Shown piece after piece: positions 1 through 5,487 of a stretch of 8,216 bases of DNA (its first letter is position 1; every line of letters begins with the position of its first letter). The notes below the pieces were generated by a model. The model was not told the DNA's origin. It saw only the letters and a list, made by a program, of their open reading frames with translations, and ran no database searches. Position numbers and translations under genes: made by a program. Source of the DNA: Bacteroidales bacterium (GTDB taxonomy: Bacteria > Bacteroidota > Bacteroidia > Bacteroidales > GCA-2711565); NCBI GenBank assembly GCA_029938505.1, contig JAOZUV010000074.1, forward strand, positions 1 through 8,216, read 5' to 3'.

Positions 1-794
1 GAGAAAAACCCCTTACCAATCAATAAACCCAAGGTTCGATTACGACTAAGATCATTCAATGCAGTTAATCCAAAATCACCAAATCCACAATATTTAAATA
101 GAGTTTCTTCTTTTCCCCCAAACTGGATTAATAAATTACGCATTTCTTTAAAAGCATCGGTAAGTACAAGAAAACGTAAATTGGGCGAATCATGTTGAGC
201 ATCTACAATGCCCATTGTGATAGCATAAATGTTTTTTAATATGCTCAAAAGTTCAACACCAATAATATCATCTGAATAATCTAAATAAATATTAGTATTC
301 TTAAAAACGTCTCCAATCTTATTAAATAATTCTGGATCATCCGCTCCAACAGTAAGACCTGTGTGAAATTTACTTATTATATCTCTTGCAAAGCTAGGAC
401 CTTTAATTGTAGTGATTGGGTTTGAGCAAACTTCTCTCAGGCATTGAACAATTGTTCTGTTTTCATCTCCAAAACCTTTGGCAAGATTAACTAATATGGC
501 ATTTGGATTAATAATGCGTTGATTTATTTTGATGTAGTCAACCGTTTGGGAAGAAGGAAGAGCAAGGAAAATAATGTAGGCATCTTTCAAAATATTTTTG
601 TCTGAAGTAGCCTTTAAGGTTTTTCTTAACTTAACATTCGGAAAATATTTATTATTAATACAAAGTTCGTTTATCGACTCAATTACATCCTCTTCGATAG
701 ATAGAAGTTGAATATGGTGTTCATTTTTGATGGCTAAAATATGCCCAATAGCGGTAGCTATGGCTCCAGAACCGATGAATATAATATTTTTCAT
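1..794 (-). CDS. gpsA: Glycerol-3-phosphate dehydrogenase [NAD(P)+]-like protein, 3' end missing
   Basis: This reading frame starts with ATG at 794-792 and stays open for 264 codons to the window edge, so the C-terminus is missing; the family is usually about 330-340 residues. The product resembles GpsA, the cytosolic enzyme that reduces dihydroxyacetone phosphate to sn-glycerol-3-phosphate for phospholipid synthesis. Visible family features are an N-terminal Rossmann glycine motif (GSGAIATAIG, residues 8-17), a KG pair at 106-107, GPSFARD at 132-138, LKN with the presumed catalytic lysine K187, GFGDFGLT at 237-244 and SRNR at 250-253. Two parts are divergent: the Rossmann loop differs from the common GAGSWGTALA form, and the usual GDN before the C-terminal helices reads DSPN here (residues 198-201). 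It could therefore be a gpsA paralogue with altered substrate or cofactor use. The general family is well supported; exact activity is inferred. Confidence 0.82.
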   Translation of the reverse strand, partial: MKNIIFIGSGAIATAIGHILAIKNEHHIQLLSIEEDVIESINELCINNKYFPNVKLRKTLKATSDKNILKDAYIIFLALPSSQTVDYIKINQRIINPNAILVNLAKGFGDENRTIVQCLREVCSNPITTIKGPSFARDIISKFHTGLTVGADDPELFNKIGDVFKNTNIYLDYSDDIIGVELLSILKNIYAITMGIVDAQHDSPNLRFLVLTDAFKEMRNLLIQFGGKEETLFKYCGFGDFGLTALNDLSRNRTLGLLIGKGFF

Positions 795-811
795 TTTCTC
801 AAGATAAGGGG

Positions 812-819
812 CAAAGTTA
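812..819 (-). promoter_or_regulatory. Bacteroidota-type -7 promoter box for the gpsA-like gene
   Basis: Read on the minus strand the bases are TAACTTTG, a full match to the TAnnTTTG -7 element of Bacteroidota sigma factors. It lies 17 bases before the ATG at 794, which would give a leader of about 10-13 bases. No clear TTG -33 element is visible upstream. It suggests the gene is transcribed separately from the yihY unit upstream. Confidence 0.5.
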
Positions 820-890
820 AGAAAAAATGCAGAGTGAGTTTTTAAAATAACTTGTGTAATTATTCAATAAAGTAAATTGTAAGTTAAGCC

Positions 891-909
891 AAAAATGGAT
901 TCTCTATCC
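891..909 (-). terminator. Weak hairpin plus T-run after yihY
   Basis: Downstream of the yihY stop, the minus strand reads GGAT, a five-base loop, ATCC, then A and five Ts. The stem has only four pairs, so this is at best a weak intrinsic terminator. Its support is its place between yihY and a separate promoter-like box for the next gene. Confidence 0.22.
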
Positions 910-920
910 TGAAATTTTAA

Positions 921-1820
921 TTATGATTTTCTCACAACTCCTTTAAGGCTAACATTCAACTCAAATCCGATTAAGATTACCATCGATACAAGGTAAATCC
1001 AAAGCATAACAATGATAAGTGTTCCAATTGAACCATATAAAGTATTGTATCTGGAAAAGTTGCTGATGTAATAATTAAAACCTAACGAGAGTAAAATGAT
1101 GAGTAAGGTTGAAAGGGTTGCTCCCGCCGAGATAAAACGAAAGTGTTGCTTCCGTGAAGGACCCATATAATAAAGAAAAGATATCGTGAAAAAGAACAGA
1201 ATTATAACAATAATAAACTTGCTAATTTGAAGTGCCAATATTTCTACGCCACTATCAAATGAACCCACTTCGATTATATAACGAATTAAAACATCTCCCG
1301 AAATTAATAAACCGATGCCTATAATAACCATGCTTGAGAGTATAAGGACTAAAGCCAACGAAATTAGTTGTTGTTTAAGAAAAGACCGTATTTCAATGCT
1401 ATGATAAGTTTGGTTAAATGCTTCAATCAAGCTGTTTATTCCTGATGTGGAGAAGAATAAAGCAAGTACAAAACCAAGTGATAATAATCCTCCTCGTGGT
1501 TGCAAAATAATATCTTCAGCGGTTGTTTTAACGGTTTCGTATGTTGATACAGGAAGTATGTCTTGGAGGGTTGCAAATAACATTTCATGAAACCCATCAA
1601 TCGGTATATAAGGAATAATAGTAAAAAGAAATATTATGGATGGGAACAAAGCCAGAAAAAAATTAAATGCTACTGCCGAAGCTCTCATGTTTAATGATCC
1701 TTCGTAAATCCCTTTAAAAAAGAAAGAGAGAATTTCATACATGGAAACACCATCAAAGCCAGGTAATACAATCCGTTTGAGTAAATGGACGATTTTTAAA
1801 ATAAATCTAGGTGTTTTCAT
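921..1820 (-). CDS. YihY/BrkB-family inner-membrane protein
   Basis: This 299-residue polytopic membrane protein belongs to the YihY/BrkB (UPF0761) family, whose molecular role is not settled; members were once misnamed ribonuclease BN. Family signatures are RASAVAFNFFLALFP at residues 46-60, a serine/glycine stretch leading into EAFNQTYH (133-140), and a C-terminal LYGSIGTLIIVMLWIYL region (261-277) ending in GFELN (285-289). About six hydrophobic segments are visible, near 50-73, 112-130, 152-174, 198-218, 230-250 and 263-287. The length is normal for the family. The ATG at 1820 lies ten bases after the nadC stop, so it is probably cotranscribed as the last gene of that unit. No Shine-Dalgarno sequence is seen, as is common in Bacteroidota. 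A link to NAD synthesis is not implied by family knowledge. Confidence 0.88.
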   Translation of the reverse strand: MKTPRFILKIVHLLKRIVLPGFDGVSMYEILSFFFKGIYEGSLNMRASAVAFNFFLALFPSIIFLFTIIPYIPIDGFHEMLFATLQDILPVSTYETVKTTAEDIILQPRGGLLSLGFVLALFFSTSGINSLIEAFNQTYHSIEIRSFLKQQLISLALVLILSSMVIIGIGLLISGDVLIRYIIEVGSFDSGVEILALQISKFIIVIILFFFTISFLYYMGPSRKQHFRFISAGATLSTLLIILLSLGFNYYISNFSRYNTLYGSIGTLIIVMLWIYLVSMVILIGFELNVSLKGVVRKS

Positions 1821-1830
1821 GCTTTTGTTT

Positions 1831-2667
1831 TTATGAAATTGCTTTCAAACTTAAATCAAGACTTTTAATATGATGTGTAAGCGCACCTACAGAAATATAA
1901 TCAACGCCAGTTTCAGCATAAGTACGAATTGTATCTAAAGTAATGCCTCCAGAAGCTTCGGTTTCAAATCGTCCATCAATTATTTCAACAGCTTTTTTTA
2001 AATCAGATGGAGTGAAATTGTCGAGCATAATTCGGTCGATACCTCCAACATTAATAGCCTCTTCTAATTCTTCAAAGCTTCTTACTTCTAATTCAATTTT
2101 TAAATCTTTCGATTTTGATTGAAGATATTGTTGAGTGGCTTCAATGGCTTGTTTAATCCCTCCAGCAAAATCCACATGATTATCTTTAATCATAATCATA
2201 TCGTATAAACCCATGCGGTGATTCTTGCCACCACCAAGTTTTACCGCTTCCTTTTCAAGTAAACGCAAATTGGGGGTTGTTTTACGGGTATCCAAAACAG
2301 TAGCTTTAGTCCCTTTTAAAAGCTTAACATAAACATTTGTAGTTGTAGCAATGCCACTCATGCGTTGCATAAAATTTAAGGCTAGTCGTTCCGCTGTGAG
2401 TATTGAAATTGATTTACCACTAACTTCAAAAGCAATATTTCCGATTTTAATTTCGGCTCCATCTTCAATAAATTGTTTGAATTCTATTCCAGGATCAACT
2501 TGTTTAAATACTTTTTTGGCAATTCGAATTCCAGCAATTATTCCATCTTCTTTTACCAATAATCGGGCCTTCCCTTTGGCTTCAGATGGAATTGTCGCTA
2601 ATGAAGTGTGGTCGCCATCCTGAATGTCTTCTTGGAGAGCTAGAGCAATAATTTGGTCAATCGTCAT
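1831..2667 (-). CDS. nadC: Nicotinate-nucleotide pyrophosphorylase (quinolinate phosphoribosyltransferase)
   Basis: NadC converts quinolinate and phosphoribosyl pyrophosphate to nicotinate mononucleotide, CO2 and pyrophosphate in cytosolic de novo NAD synthesis. The 278-residue length is typical. Diagnostic motifs are AERLALNFMQRMSGIAT (residues 92-108), DTRKTTPNLR (126-135), GGGKNHRMGLYD (145-156) with the H150-R151 pair, and IKDNH (160-164) with the substrate-binding lysine K161. Further ones are E194, the LDN at 215-217, ASGGI (238-242) and SVGALTH (259-265). All expected active-site positions look intact. The ATG at 2667 overlaps the stop codon of the upstream DUF4783-like gene as ATGA, which suggests translational coupling, and yihY follows after ten bases. 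nadA and nadB are not in the window. Confidence 0.96.
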   Translation of the reverse strand: MTIDQIIALALQEDIQDGDHTSLATIPSEAKGKARLLVKEDGIIAGIRIAKKVFKQVDPGIEFKQFIEDGAEIKIGNIAFEVSGKSISILTAERLALNFMQRMSGIATTTNVYVKLLKGTKATVLDTRKTTPNLRLLEKEAVKLGGGKNHRMGLYDMIMIKDNHVDFAGGIKQAIEATQQYLQSKSKDLKIELEVRSFEELEEAINVGGIDRIMLDNFTPSDLKKAVEIIDGRFETEASGGITLDTIRTYAETGVDYISVGALTHHIKSLDLSLKAIS

Positions 2668-3077
2668 TTAGATTTTTCTTTAATTTGAATTTCGCTAATC
2701 AAATATGAATCTTCTTTTTCTTGTATGGTATAATAAATATTAAAGGTTTTGTTTTCTGTTTCACTTTGTAATATGCTAAAAAAGAGGTCTTCTGATATTT
2801 TGTCGCTTTTGATTATTTTTATTTTAAATATGGGATGCTTTTTAAAAAAATCAGCAAGAATATATCGGGCTTGTGTATTACTGAAGTTTCCCTGGGTTTG
2901 ATCAACTGATAGTCTAATTGTCTCCTGACAGTGATTTACTAATTTTCCCCACTCACTATTTTCAAAAGCTTTATTAATAGCAATTATTTCATTGTTTTGT
3001 GCAGATAAATTTGAAGTGAATAGAACTAATATTAATCCAGTTAAAAGTGTAAAATATATGTTGCCGTGCTTATTCAT
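2664..3077 (-). CDS. Secreted DUF4783-like small protein
   Basis: A 137-residue protein follows from the ATG at 3077. Residues 1-27 form a signal peptide: a short charged start, a hydrophobic core around 8-22, and SNLSAQ before a likely cleavage site. The mature part of about 110 residues has an NTF2-like pattern: a helix (IIAINKAFENSEWGKLVNHC), a strand with acidic/polar residues, YILADFFKKHP (72-82), then strand-rich IKIIKSD, FNIYYTI and SYLISEIQIK segments. I recognise this as the DUF4783 layout, a Bacteroidota family often beside nadC; the biochemical role is unknown. The frame is open back to an ATG at 3173, but that extension would remove the N-terminal signal and would start upstream of the promoter-like box at 3110-3117, so the shorter start is preferred. 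The stop overlaps the nadC start. Confidence 0.8.
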   Translation of the reverse strand: MNKHGNIYFTLLTGLILVLFTSNLSAQNNEIIAINKAFENSEWGKLVNHCQETIRLSVDQTQGNFSNTQARYILADFFKKHPIFKIKIIKSDKISEDLFFSILQSETENKTFNIYYTIQEKEDSYLISEIQIKEKSK

Positions 3078-3109
3078 ATTCAAAATGGAAAAATAATTAT
3101 TGTGCATAA

Positions 3110-3117
3110 CAAAATTA
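3110..3117 (-). promoter_or_regulatory. -7 promoter box for the DUF4783-nadC-yihY unit
   Basis: The minus strand reads TAATTTTG, matching TAnnTTTG. It lies 32 bases before the ATG at 3077, giving a leader of about 25 bases. The -33 element is not clear. A second match, TATATTTG at 3191-3184 on the same strand, is farther away and less likely to be used. Confidence 0.42.
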
Positions 3118-3160
3118 ATAAATTTTATAGATTGTTTTCCGATTCCTTTAATTGGTTTTG

Positions 3161-3168
3161 TACTTTTG
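3161..3168 (+). promoter_or_regulatory. -7 promoter box for the lipoprotein-SDR-rseC unit
   Basis: TACTTTTG matches the TAnnTTTG consensus and lies 23 bases before the ATG at 3192, so the leader would be about 17 bases. The nearest TTG (3132-3134) is somewhat too far upstream for an ideal -33 element. Together with the minus-strand box at 3110-3117 it makes a compact divergent promoter region. Confidence 0.45.
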
Positions 3169-3191
3169 TTCAAATCGTATATTCAAATATA

Positions 3192-3953
3192 ATGAAGAAA
3201 ACAGTCACGCTTTTTAAAATAGTTGCTTTAAGTATTCTTGTTATTCTAGTTGGATGTAATCCTCAACCTACTGAGCAGCAAAAAACTGAATTTGATAAAA
3301 ATTCTGAAGAGGAACTTGAGAAACAATCCGATGACTTCAGTAAATCGATGGATAACTTAGATGAAGCTATGAATGTTGCTAGTCAATTAAATCAGCGTAT
3401 TCAATTGGTTGAACAGCGTTTTAAAGATGAGAGAATTACCCGTGAGCGTGCCGATGAATTGATTGAAGCTATTAATAAAAGATATGGTAAGGAGTCATCA
3501 ACAACTGCTGAGGATGCAACAGTGCAATATGTTTTCCCTTCTTGGTTACAAGATATTGGTATTTCTGAGCCACTAGGCATGGCTTTTGATGGAGATAATT
3601 CTTTTCAAACAAAAGAAAATAATATGCAGGATGGCTATAATTCTGTTTTATATATTTACCATTCAAATTATGCAAAAGCGATGAAGGAGGCCGAGCGAAT
3701 TGCTACTGCAGCAGGCATCCCAATGAGTGAGAATTACCGAAAAGCTAAAGAACTTTCGAAAAAACTGGGAAAAGAAATTGAAGGTTTAAAAGGTGTTACC
3801 TATATGAATTATGAGTTTGGGGAAAAAGATTTTTCGAAACCTTATAAAATTTCAATAAGTGTGGATGAAAAAGGTAAGTTTACGCTGAATGTAGCTGATA
3901 TGAAAACAAAAGCTGAACGTGAAAAGGCTAGTTCAACTCCCGTAAAATATTAA
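3192..3953 (+). CDS. Putative lipoprotein of unknown function
   Basis: This 253-residue protein starts MKKTVTLFKI, followed by a hydrophobic stretch and the lipobox LVGC with the modified cysteine at C22, so it is probably a lipid-anchored envelope protein. I do not recognise the family. Residues 24-100 are very rich in Glu, Asp, Lys and Gln and look helical or coiled-coil (for example EELEKQSDDFSKSMDNLDEA). A more globular part begins near 112 with VFPSWLQDIGISEPLGM, followed by a YNSVLYIYHSNYAKAMKEAERIA segment (149-171). The end, from about 218, alternates like beta strands and finishes with a charged tail. The frame is open upstream to 3066, but only the ATG at 3192 places the lipoprotein signal at the N-terminus and lies downstream of the promoter box. 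It ends two bases before the SDR gene, so the two are probably cotranscribed. Confidence 0.78.
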   Translation: MKKTVTLFKIVALSILVILVGCNPQPTEQQKTEFDKNSEEELEKQSDDFSKSMDNLDEAMNVASQLNQRIQLVEQRFKDERITRERADELIEAINKRYGKESSTTAEDATVQYVFPSWLQDIGISEPLGMAFDGDNSFQTKENNMQDGYNSVLYIYHSNYAKAMKEAERIATAAGIPMSENYRKAKELSKKLGKEIEGLKGVTYMNYEFGEKDFSKPYKISISVDEKGKFTLNVADMKTKAEREKASSTPVKY

Positions 3954-3955
3954 TT

Positions 3956-4663
3956 ATGAATATTCTCATAACAGGTGCAAGTCGAGGTATTGGGTATGAA
4001 CTCGTTTTGGAGATGAGTAAATCTCCCAATCATCGTATTATTGCCATTTCACGTAATAAAGAGCGATTATTGCATTTGCAGGAGAGATGTTTAGAAATTA
4101 GTGGGAATGATAATGTTGTTGTTTTCCCCTTTGATTTATCTGATTTTTCAGCACTTGAAAATGAGTTTGTTCCAGAAATTAAAAAATACATTCCCTCCAT
4201 TGATATTTTGATTAATAATGCGGGACAATTGGTAAATAAAGCTTTTTCAAGCTTTAAGGAATCAGATTTTGATCAATGTTCTGATATAAATACAAAAGCC
4301 CCCTTTTTTCTTATCAAAAATTGCTTGTCGTTATTAAGTAGTAAAGCACATATTGTGAATATTGGAAGTATGGGTGGAGTTCAAGCAAGTGTTAAATTCC
4401 CAGGATTATCTGCTTATAGCTCAAGCAAAGGGGCATTGGCTATTTTAACTGAATGTTTAGCCGAAGAGTATAAAGAAAAAGATTGGAGCTTTAATTGTTT
4501 AGCCTTGGGAGCTGCTCAAACTGAAATGTTGGAAGAAGCCTTTCCTAGATTTAAAGCACCAATGAGTGCAAATGAGATGGCATTATTTATAAGCGATTTT
4601 GCTTTGAATGGCAATCGATACTTTAATGGGAAAATATTACCAGTTGCATTATCAACACCATAA
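3956..4663 (+). CDS. Short-chain dehydrogenase/reductase (SDR family)
   Basis: This 235-residue protein is a classical SDR, an NAD(P)-dependent cytosolic oxidoreductase with one Rossmann domain; the substrate cannot be read from sequence. The cofactor motif TGASRGIG lies at residues 6-13, and R10 together with the SRN at 32-34 suggests possible NADP(H) preference. NNAG is at 87-90, the structural/catalytic Asn is N112, and the catalytic Ser, Tyr and Lys are S138, Y154 and K158 in YSSSK. All expected catalytic residues are present. The protein is slightly shorter than the usual 240-260 residues, mainly because the C-terminal substrate loop is short. It starts two bases after the lipoprotein stop and is followed 15 bases later by the rseC-like gene, so it sits in the middle of a three-gene unit. 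Confidence 0.9.
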   Translation: MNILITGASRGIGYELVLEMSKSPNHRIIAISRNKERLLHLQERCLEISGNDNVVVFPFDLSDFSALENEFVPEIKKYIPSIDILINNAGQLVNKAFSSFKESDFDQCSDINTKAPFFLIKNCLSLLSSKAHIVNIGSMGGVQASVKFPGLSAYSSSKGALAILTECLAEEYKEKDWSFNCLALGAAQTEMLEEAFPRFKAPMSANEMALFISDFALNGNRYFNGKILPVALSTP

Positions 4664-4678
4664 CTTTTATTGAAAGAA

Positions 4679-5098
4679 ATGACTAATATTAAAGATACGA
4701 TACAACATCCCGGTATTATTGAAAGGATAGAGGAAAATAAAGTTCAGGTAAATATTTTATCTCAATCAGCTTGTGCCTCCTGCCACTCAAAAGGCATGTG
4801 CACAGTAGCTGAAATGGAAAATAAAATAGTTGATGTTACCAAAACACCAGATTTTAATTATAAAGTTGGAGATGAGGTAACTGTTTATATGAAAAAATCT
4901 TTGGGTCGAAAAGCTGTTTATTACGGATATTTATTCCCCTTTTTATTGATGTTTGGAACACTGGTTTTAGTCCTTTGGCTGACTTCTAACGAAGGATTGG
5001 CGGCATTAAGTTCATTATTGTTATTGATTCCCTATTACTATATCCTTTATAAAATCAAGGATAAACTTAGTACAACTTTTGAGTTCAAGATTCTTTAG
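4679..5098 (+). CDS. rseC: RseC/MucC-family membrane protein (SoxR-reducing system homologue)
   Basis: The product has 139 residues from the ATG at 4679; an in-frame TTG at 4670 would add three residues. The N-terminal soluble part (1-75) has a short beta-type segment (HPGIIERIEENKVQVNI), then the cysteine cluster C32-x2-C35-x5-C41, and YKVGDEVTVYM, the usual RseC_MucC pattern. Two membrane segments follow, around 79-101 and 107-126, then a short charged tail. In E. coli RseC is encoded near sigma E regulators and works with the Rsx (Rnf) complex to keep SoxR reduced. In other bacteria homologues sit next to rnf, as here. The cysteines probably bind a redox cofactor or take part in Rnf assembly; this is inference. 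No soxR or sigma E gene is visible. The distance to rnfB is unusually long. Confidence 0.85.
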   Translation: MTNIKDTIQHPGIIERIEENKVQVNILSQSACASCHSKGMCTVAEMENKIVDVTKTPDFNYKVGDEVTVYMKKSLGRKAVYYGYLFPFLLMFGTLVLVLWLTSNEGLAALSSLLLLIPYYYILYKIKDKLSTTFEFKIL

Positions 5099-5114
5099 AG
5101 AATAGTATTTTGAA

Positions 5115-5136
5115 TGCCTAAAGTTTGGAGTGCCTA
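5115..5136. repeat. Short tandem repeat fragment, 16-base period
   Basis: TGCCTA occurs at 5115-5120 and again at 5131-5136, with AAGTTTGGAG between them. It looks like about one and a half copies of a 16-base unit. With so few copies it may be chance or the remnant of a longer intergenic repeat. Confidence 0.3.
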
Positions 5137-5355
5137 GAAATAAAAATAGCTTTTACAAAATTATAAATTTCAATTTATTTTTTGCTGCTCGAATAGTCAA
5201 TCATCATTTATCACTAATCAATTCCTTTAAGCTTTCTAAATAAAGATAATAGGGTAATTTAGAGCTTTTCTAAACAAAAACAGAAATTCAACAGTATCAA
5301 GGACTTTCAGCCTTTTTATTTACTCTTATAAAATCAGTTGTCGTCTAACTAAAAG

Positions 5356-5381
5356 AAAAACAGTTAGTTGTAACTTTTTTT
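5356..5381 (+). terminator. Candidate intrinsic terminator in the rseC-rnfB gap
   Basis: AAAAA, one mismatch, AGTTA, loop GTTG, TAACT, one mismatch and TTTTT form an A-tract/hairpin/T-tract. Because the structure is nearly symmetric it could act on either strand. The core stem is AT-rich with only one G-C pair, so termination would be weak. It lies about 260 bases after the rseC stop. Confidence 0.3.
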
Positions 5382-5421
5382 ATCTGTTCTACGAAAGGTT
5401 TAATAAATCCTTATTTGTTTA

Positions 5422-5429
5422 TATTTTTG
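5422..5429 (+). promoter_or_regulatory. -7 promoter box for the rnf operon
   Basis: TATTTTTG matches TAnnTTTG and lies 58 bases before the rnfB GTG, giving a leader of about 50 bases. No clear TTG is found at the proper -33 distance. Such boxes arise by chance in AT-rich DNA; its position in a long gap ahead of an operon is the main support. Confidence 0.4.
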
Positions 5430-5447
5430 CCTAGCGTTAAAAATCAT

Positions 5448-5459
5448 CCCTGAAAAGGG
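5448..5459 (+). other. Small GNRA-type hairpin in the rnfB leader
   Basis: CCCT, GAAA and AGGG form a four-pair stem closed by a GAAA tetraloop, the most GC-rich element in the gap. It lies 19 bases upstream of the rnfB ribosome binding site (AAGGA), so it could stabilise the leader or affect translation. No known riboswitch is recognised. Confidence 0.3.
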
Positions 5460-5476
5460 CTAAATCTTTAATTTAA

Positions 5477-5481
5477 AAGGA
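5477..5481 (+). promoter_or_regulatory. Ribosome binding site for rnfB (supports GTG start)
   Basis: AAGGA is followed by six bases and then GTG at 5488. There is no ATG in frame near the N-terminus of RnfB (the next methionine is residue 88), so this site decides the GTG start. Confidence 0.6.
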
Positions 5482-5487
5482 AAAAAC

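Larger units (their letters stand above)
5099..5487. other. 389-base AT-rich region without a gene
   Basis: Both strands hold only very short open frames here, so no protein gene is supported. What can be seen: a 16-base-period repeat fragment at 5115-5136, two similar stretches around GCTTTCTAAA (5231-5240) and GCTTTTCTAAA (5264-5274), a weak AAGG/CCTT hairpin followed by Ts (5299-5320), an A-tract/hairpin/T-tract at 5356-5381, a -7-like box at 5422-5429 and a small hairpin in the rnfB leader (5448-5459). The region probably ends the upstream transcript and starts the rnf transcript. An unrecognised small RNA cannot be excluded. Confidence 0.7.

Noticed and set aside
921..1820. Ribonuclease BN as the product of the membrane protein gene
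   Set aside because: That name for the YihY family is a historical error; the protein is all membrane segments with no nuclease motif.
2351..2623. 90-codon plus-strand open frame
   Set aside because: It lies wholly opposite nadC, whose conserved motifs explain the sequence; no start signal or recognisable family.
3078..3173. N-terminal extension of the DUF4783-like gene
   Set aside because: It would put 32 residues before a good signal peptide and start upstream of the likely promoter box.
3066..3191. N-terminal extension of the lipoprotein gene
   Set aside because: It would bury the lipoprotein signal and overlap the divergent gene and its promoter box; the ATG at 3192 is better.
3472..3675. 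67-codon minus-strand open frame
   Set aside because: Antisense to the lipoprotein gene, without ribosome site, signal or family features.
4670..4678. TTG start for rseC
   Set aside because: It adds only three residues and has no better ribosome site than the ATG at 4679; kept as an alternative.
5090..5103. ATTCT/AGAAT hairpin over the rseC stop codon as a terminator
   Set aside because: Five AT-rich pairs without a continuous T-run directly after it; likely chance.
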